This document shows positions 5,970-6,238 of a stretch of 6,238 bases of DNA, one piece after another (the first letter of the stretch is position 1; each line of letters opens with the position of its first letter). Source of the stretch: Acidimicrobiales bacterium (GTDB lineage: Bacteria > Actinomycetota > Acidimicrobiia > Acidimicrobiales > Poriferisodalaceae); assembly GCA_020439485.1 (NCBI GenBank), contig JAGQSP010000084.1, positions 1,216 through 7,453 on the forward strand, written 5' to 3'. The position numbers and the translations under genes were made by a program. Below the pieces are notes generated by a model that worked only from the letters and a program-made list of their open reading frames with translations, searched no databases and was not told the DNA's origin.

Positions 5970-6238
5970 GTGCACGGGTACGCAACCGAGACCTTCACGG
6001 TCGAAGAACAGGACATTCTGAGGCGTTACTTCACCAACCTCGACCAGCCGGTTTTCGCCCTCGTGAACCTGCCCGAGGTGGTCAAGGGCGCCTTGTTCGC
6101 CAGGTATTCGCGAACCCACAAGAGCCTGAGGCGCCTGTTCCTGGACGAGTTCGTGCTCGATCTGGACGTCACCGGCGACTCGACCATCGACGCCACCGTG
6201 GGCCTCGAGCGTGCCGACGAGCTGTATCAGAAGGTGTT
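5970..6238 (+). CDS. ThyX-like (FAD-dependent thymidylate synthase family) protein, N-terminal part
   Basis: The reading frame is open from GTG 5970 to the window end (89 codons plus two bases), so it is a 5' partial gene. The translation begins MHGYATETFTVEEQDILRR. It contains RRYFTNLDQPVFALVNLPE at 18-36, then VVKGALFARYSRTHKSLRRL (37-56), then FLDEF and a D-x-T-x-D-A-T-V-G segment near residues 70-78. This pattern matches a large, roughly 500-aa actinobacterial and Thermus-type family that I recall being annotated as thymidylate synthase ThyX. ThyX makes dTMP from dUMP using FAD, NADPH and methylene-tetrahydrofolate. The canonical ThyX signature RHRxxSxNExSxRY is not in this fragment; RYSRTHKSLRR occupies a roughly similar place but is not a match. 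Whether this protein is an active synthase or only a relative cannot be judged here. It is absent from simple frame listings because it runs off the window. Confidence 0.65.
   Translation, partial: MHGYATETFTVEEQDILRRYFTNLDQPVFALVNLPEVVKGALFARYSRTHKSLRRLFLDEFVLDLDVTGDSTIDATVGLERADELYQKV

Noticed and set aside
5383..5985. 200-codon minus-strand frame over the lipid-kinase-like gene and following spacer
   Set aside because: It is antisense to a gene with recognisable motifs and has no family features.
1..6238. Mobile elements, CRISPR arrays, phage genes, tRNA or rRNA
   Set aside because: No tandem spaced repeats, transposase or integrase motifs, attachment-like duplications or cloverleaf-like segments were seen; coding is continuous and uniform in style.

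Overview
The window is about 6.2 kb of GC-rich DNA, almost fully coding. Gene order and protein style point to an actinobacterium. The run tatA/B, tatC, helY matches the order I recall from mycobacteria (Rv2094c-Rv2093c-Rv2092c in M. tuberculosis). Several proteins read like those of the class Acidimicrobiia (Ilumatobacter-like lineages), but that narrower placement is inference from memory. There are no RNA genes, mobile elements, CRISPR arrays or phage genes. This is chromosomal core sequence, not an accessory island.

Layout. (1) 13-726, minus strand: a cytoplasmic glycerophosphodiester phosphodiesterase. (2) 727-881: a divergent intergenic spacer containing an imperfect inverted repeat (773-810). 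(3) 882-1217, plus: a small protein with two CPxC knuckles (zinc ribbon) of unknown function. (4) 1249-5916, plus: a compact five-gene cluster made of a 92-aa single-span membrane protein, a TatA/TatB-family subunit, TatC, a Ski2-like HelY RNA helicase, and a 204-aa protein resembling the C-terminal domain of diacylglycerol/YegS lipid kinases without an obvious kinase domain. Junctions are tight: a 4-nt gap, an ATGA overlap, a GTGA overlap, and a 16-nt gap bridged by a 7-codon reading frame. (5) 5917-5969: a short spacer with a perfect 12-bp palindrome and a promoter-like -10 element. (6) 5970 to the window end, plus: the N-terminal 89 codons of a probable large ThyX-like (FAD-dependent thymidylate synthase family) protein, cut by the window edge.

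How the genes relate. The TatA/B-type subunit and TatC would form a twin-arginine export system for folded proteins. The one-span protein upstream has a similar overall shape but lacks the TatA/B motif. HelY is probably co-translated with TatC; the link is genomic, with no known mechanistic tie. The most distinctive regulatory pattern is that three starts (1249, 1532, 5970) lie 7-8 nt downstream of a TAnnnT hexamer. At 1532 and 5970 there is no Shine-Dalgarno sequence, as expected for leaderless mRNAs. I saw no clearly novel system. The best leads are the stand-alone lipid-kinase-like C-terminal domain, the small protein before tatA/B, and the leaderless promoter pattern.
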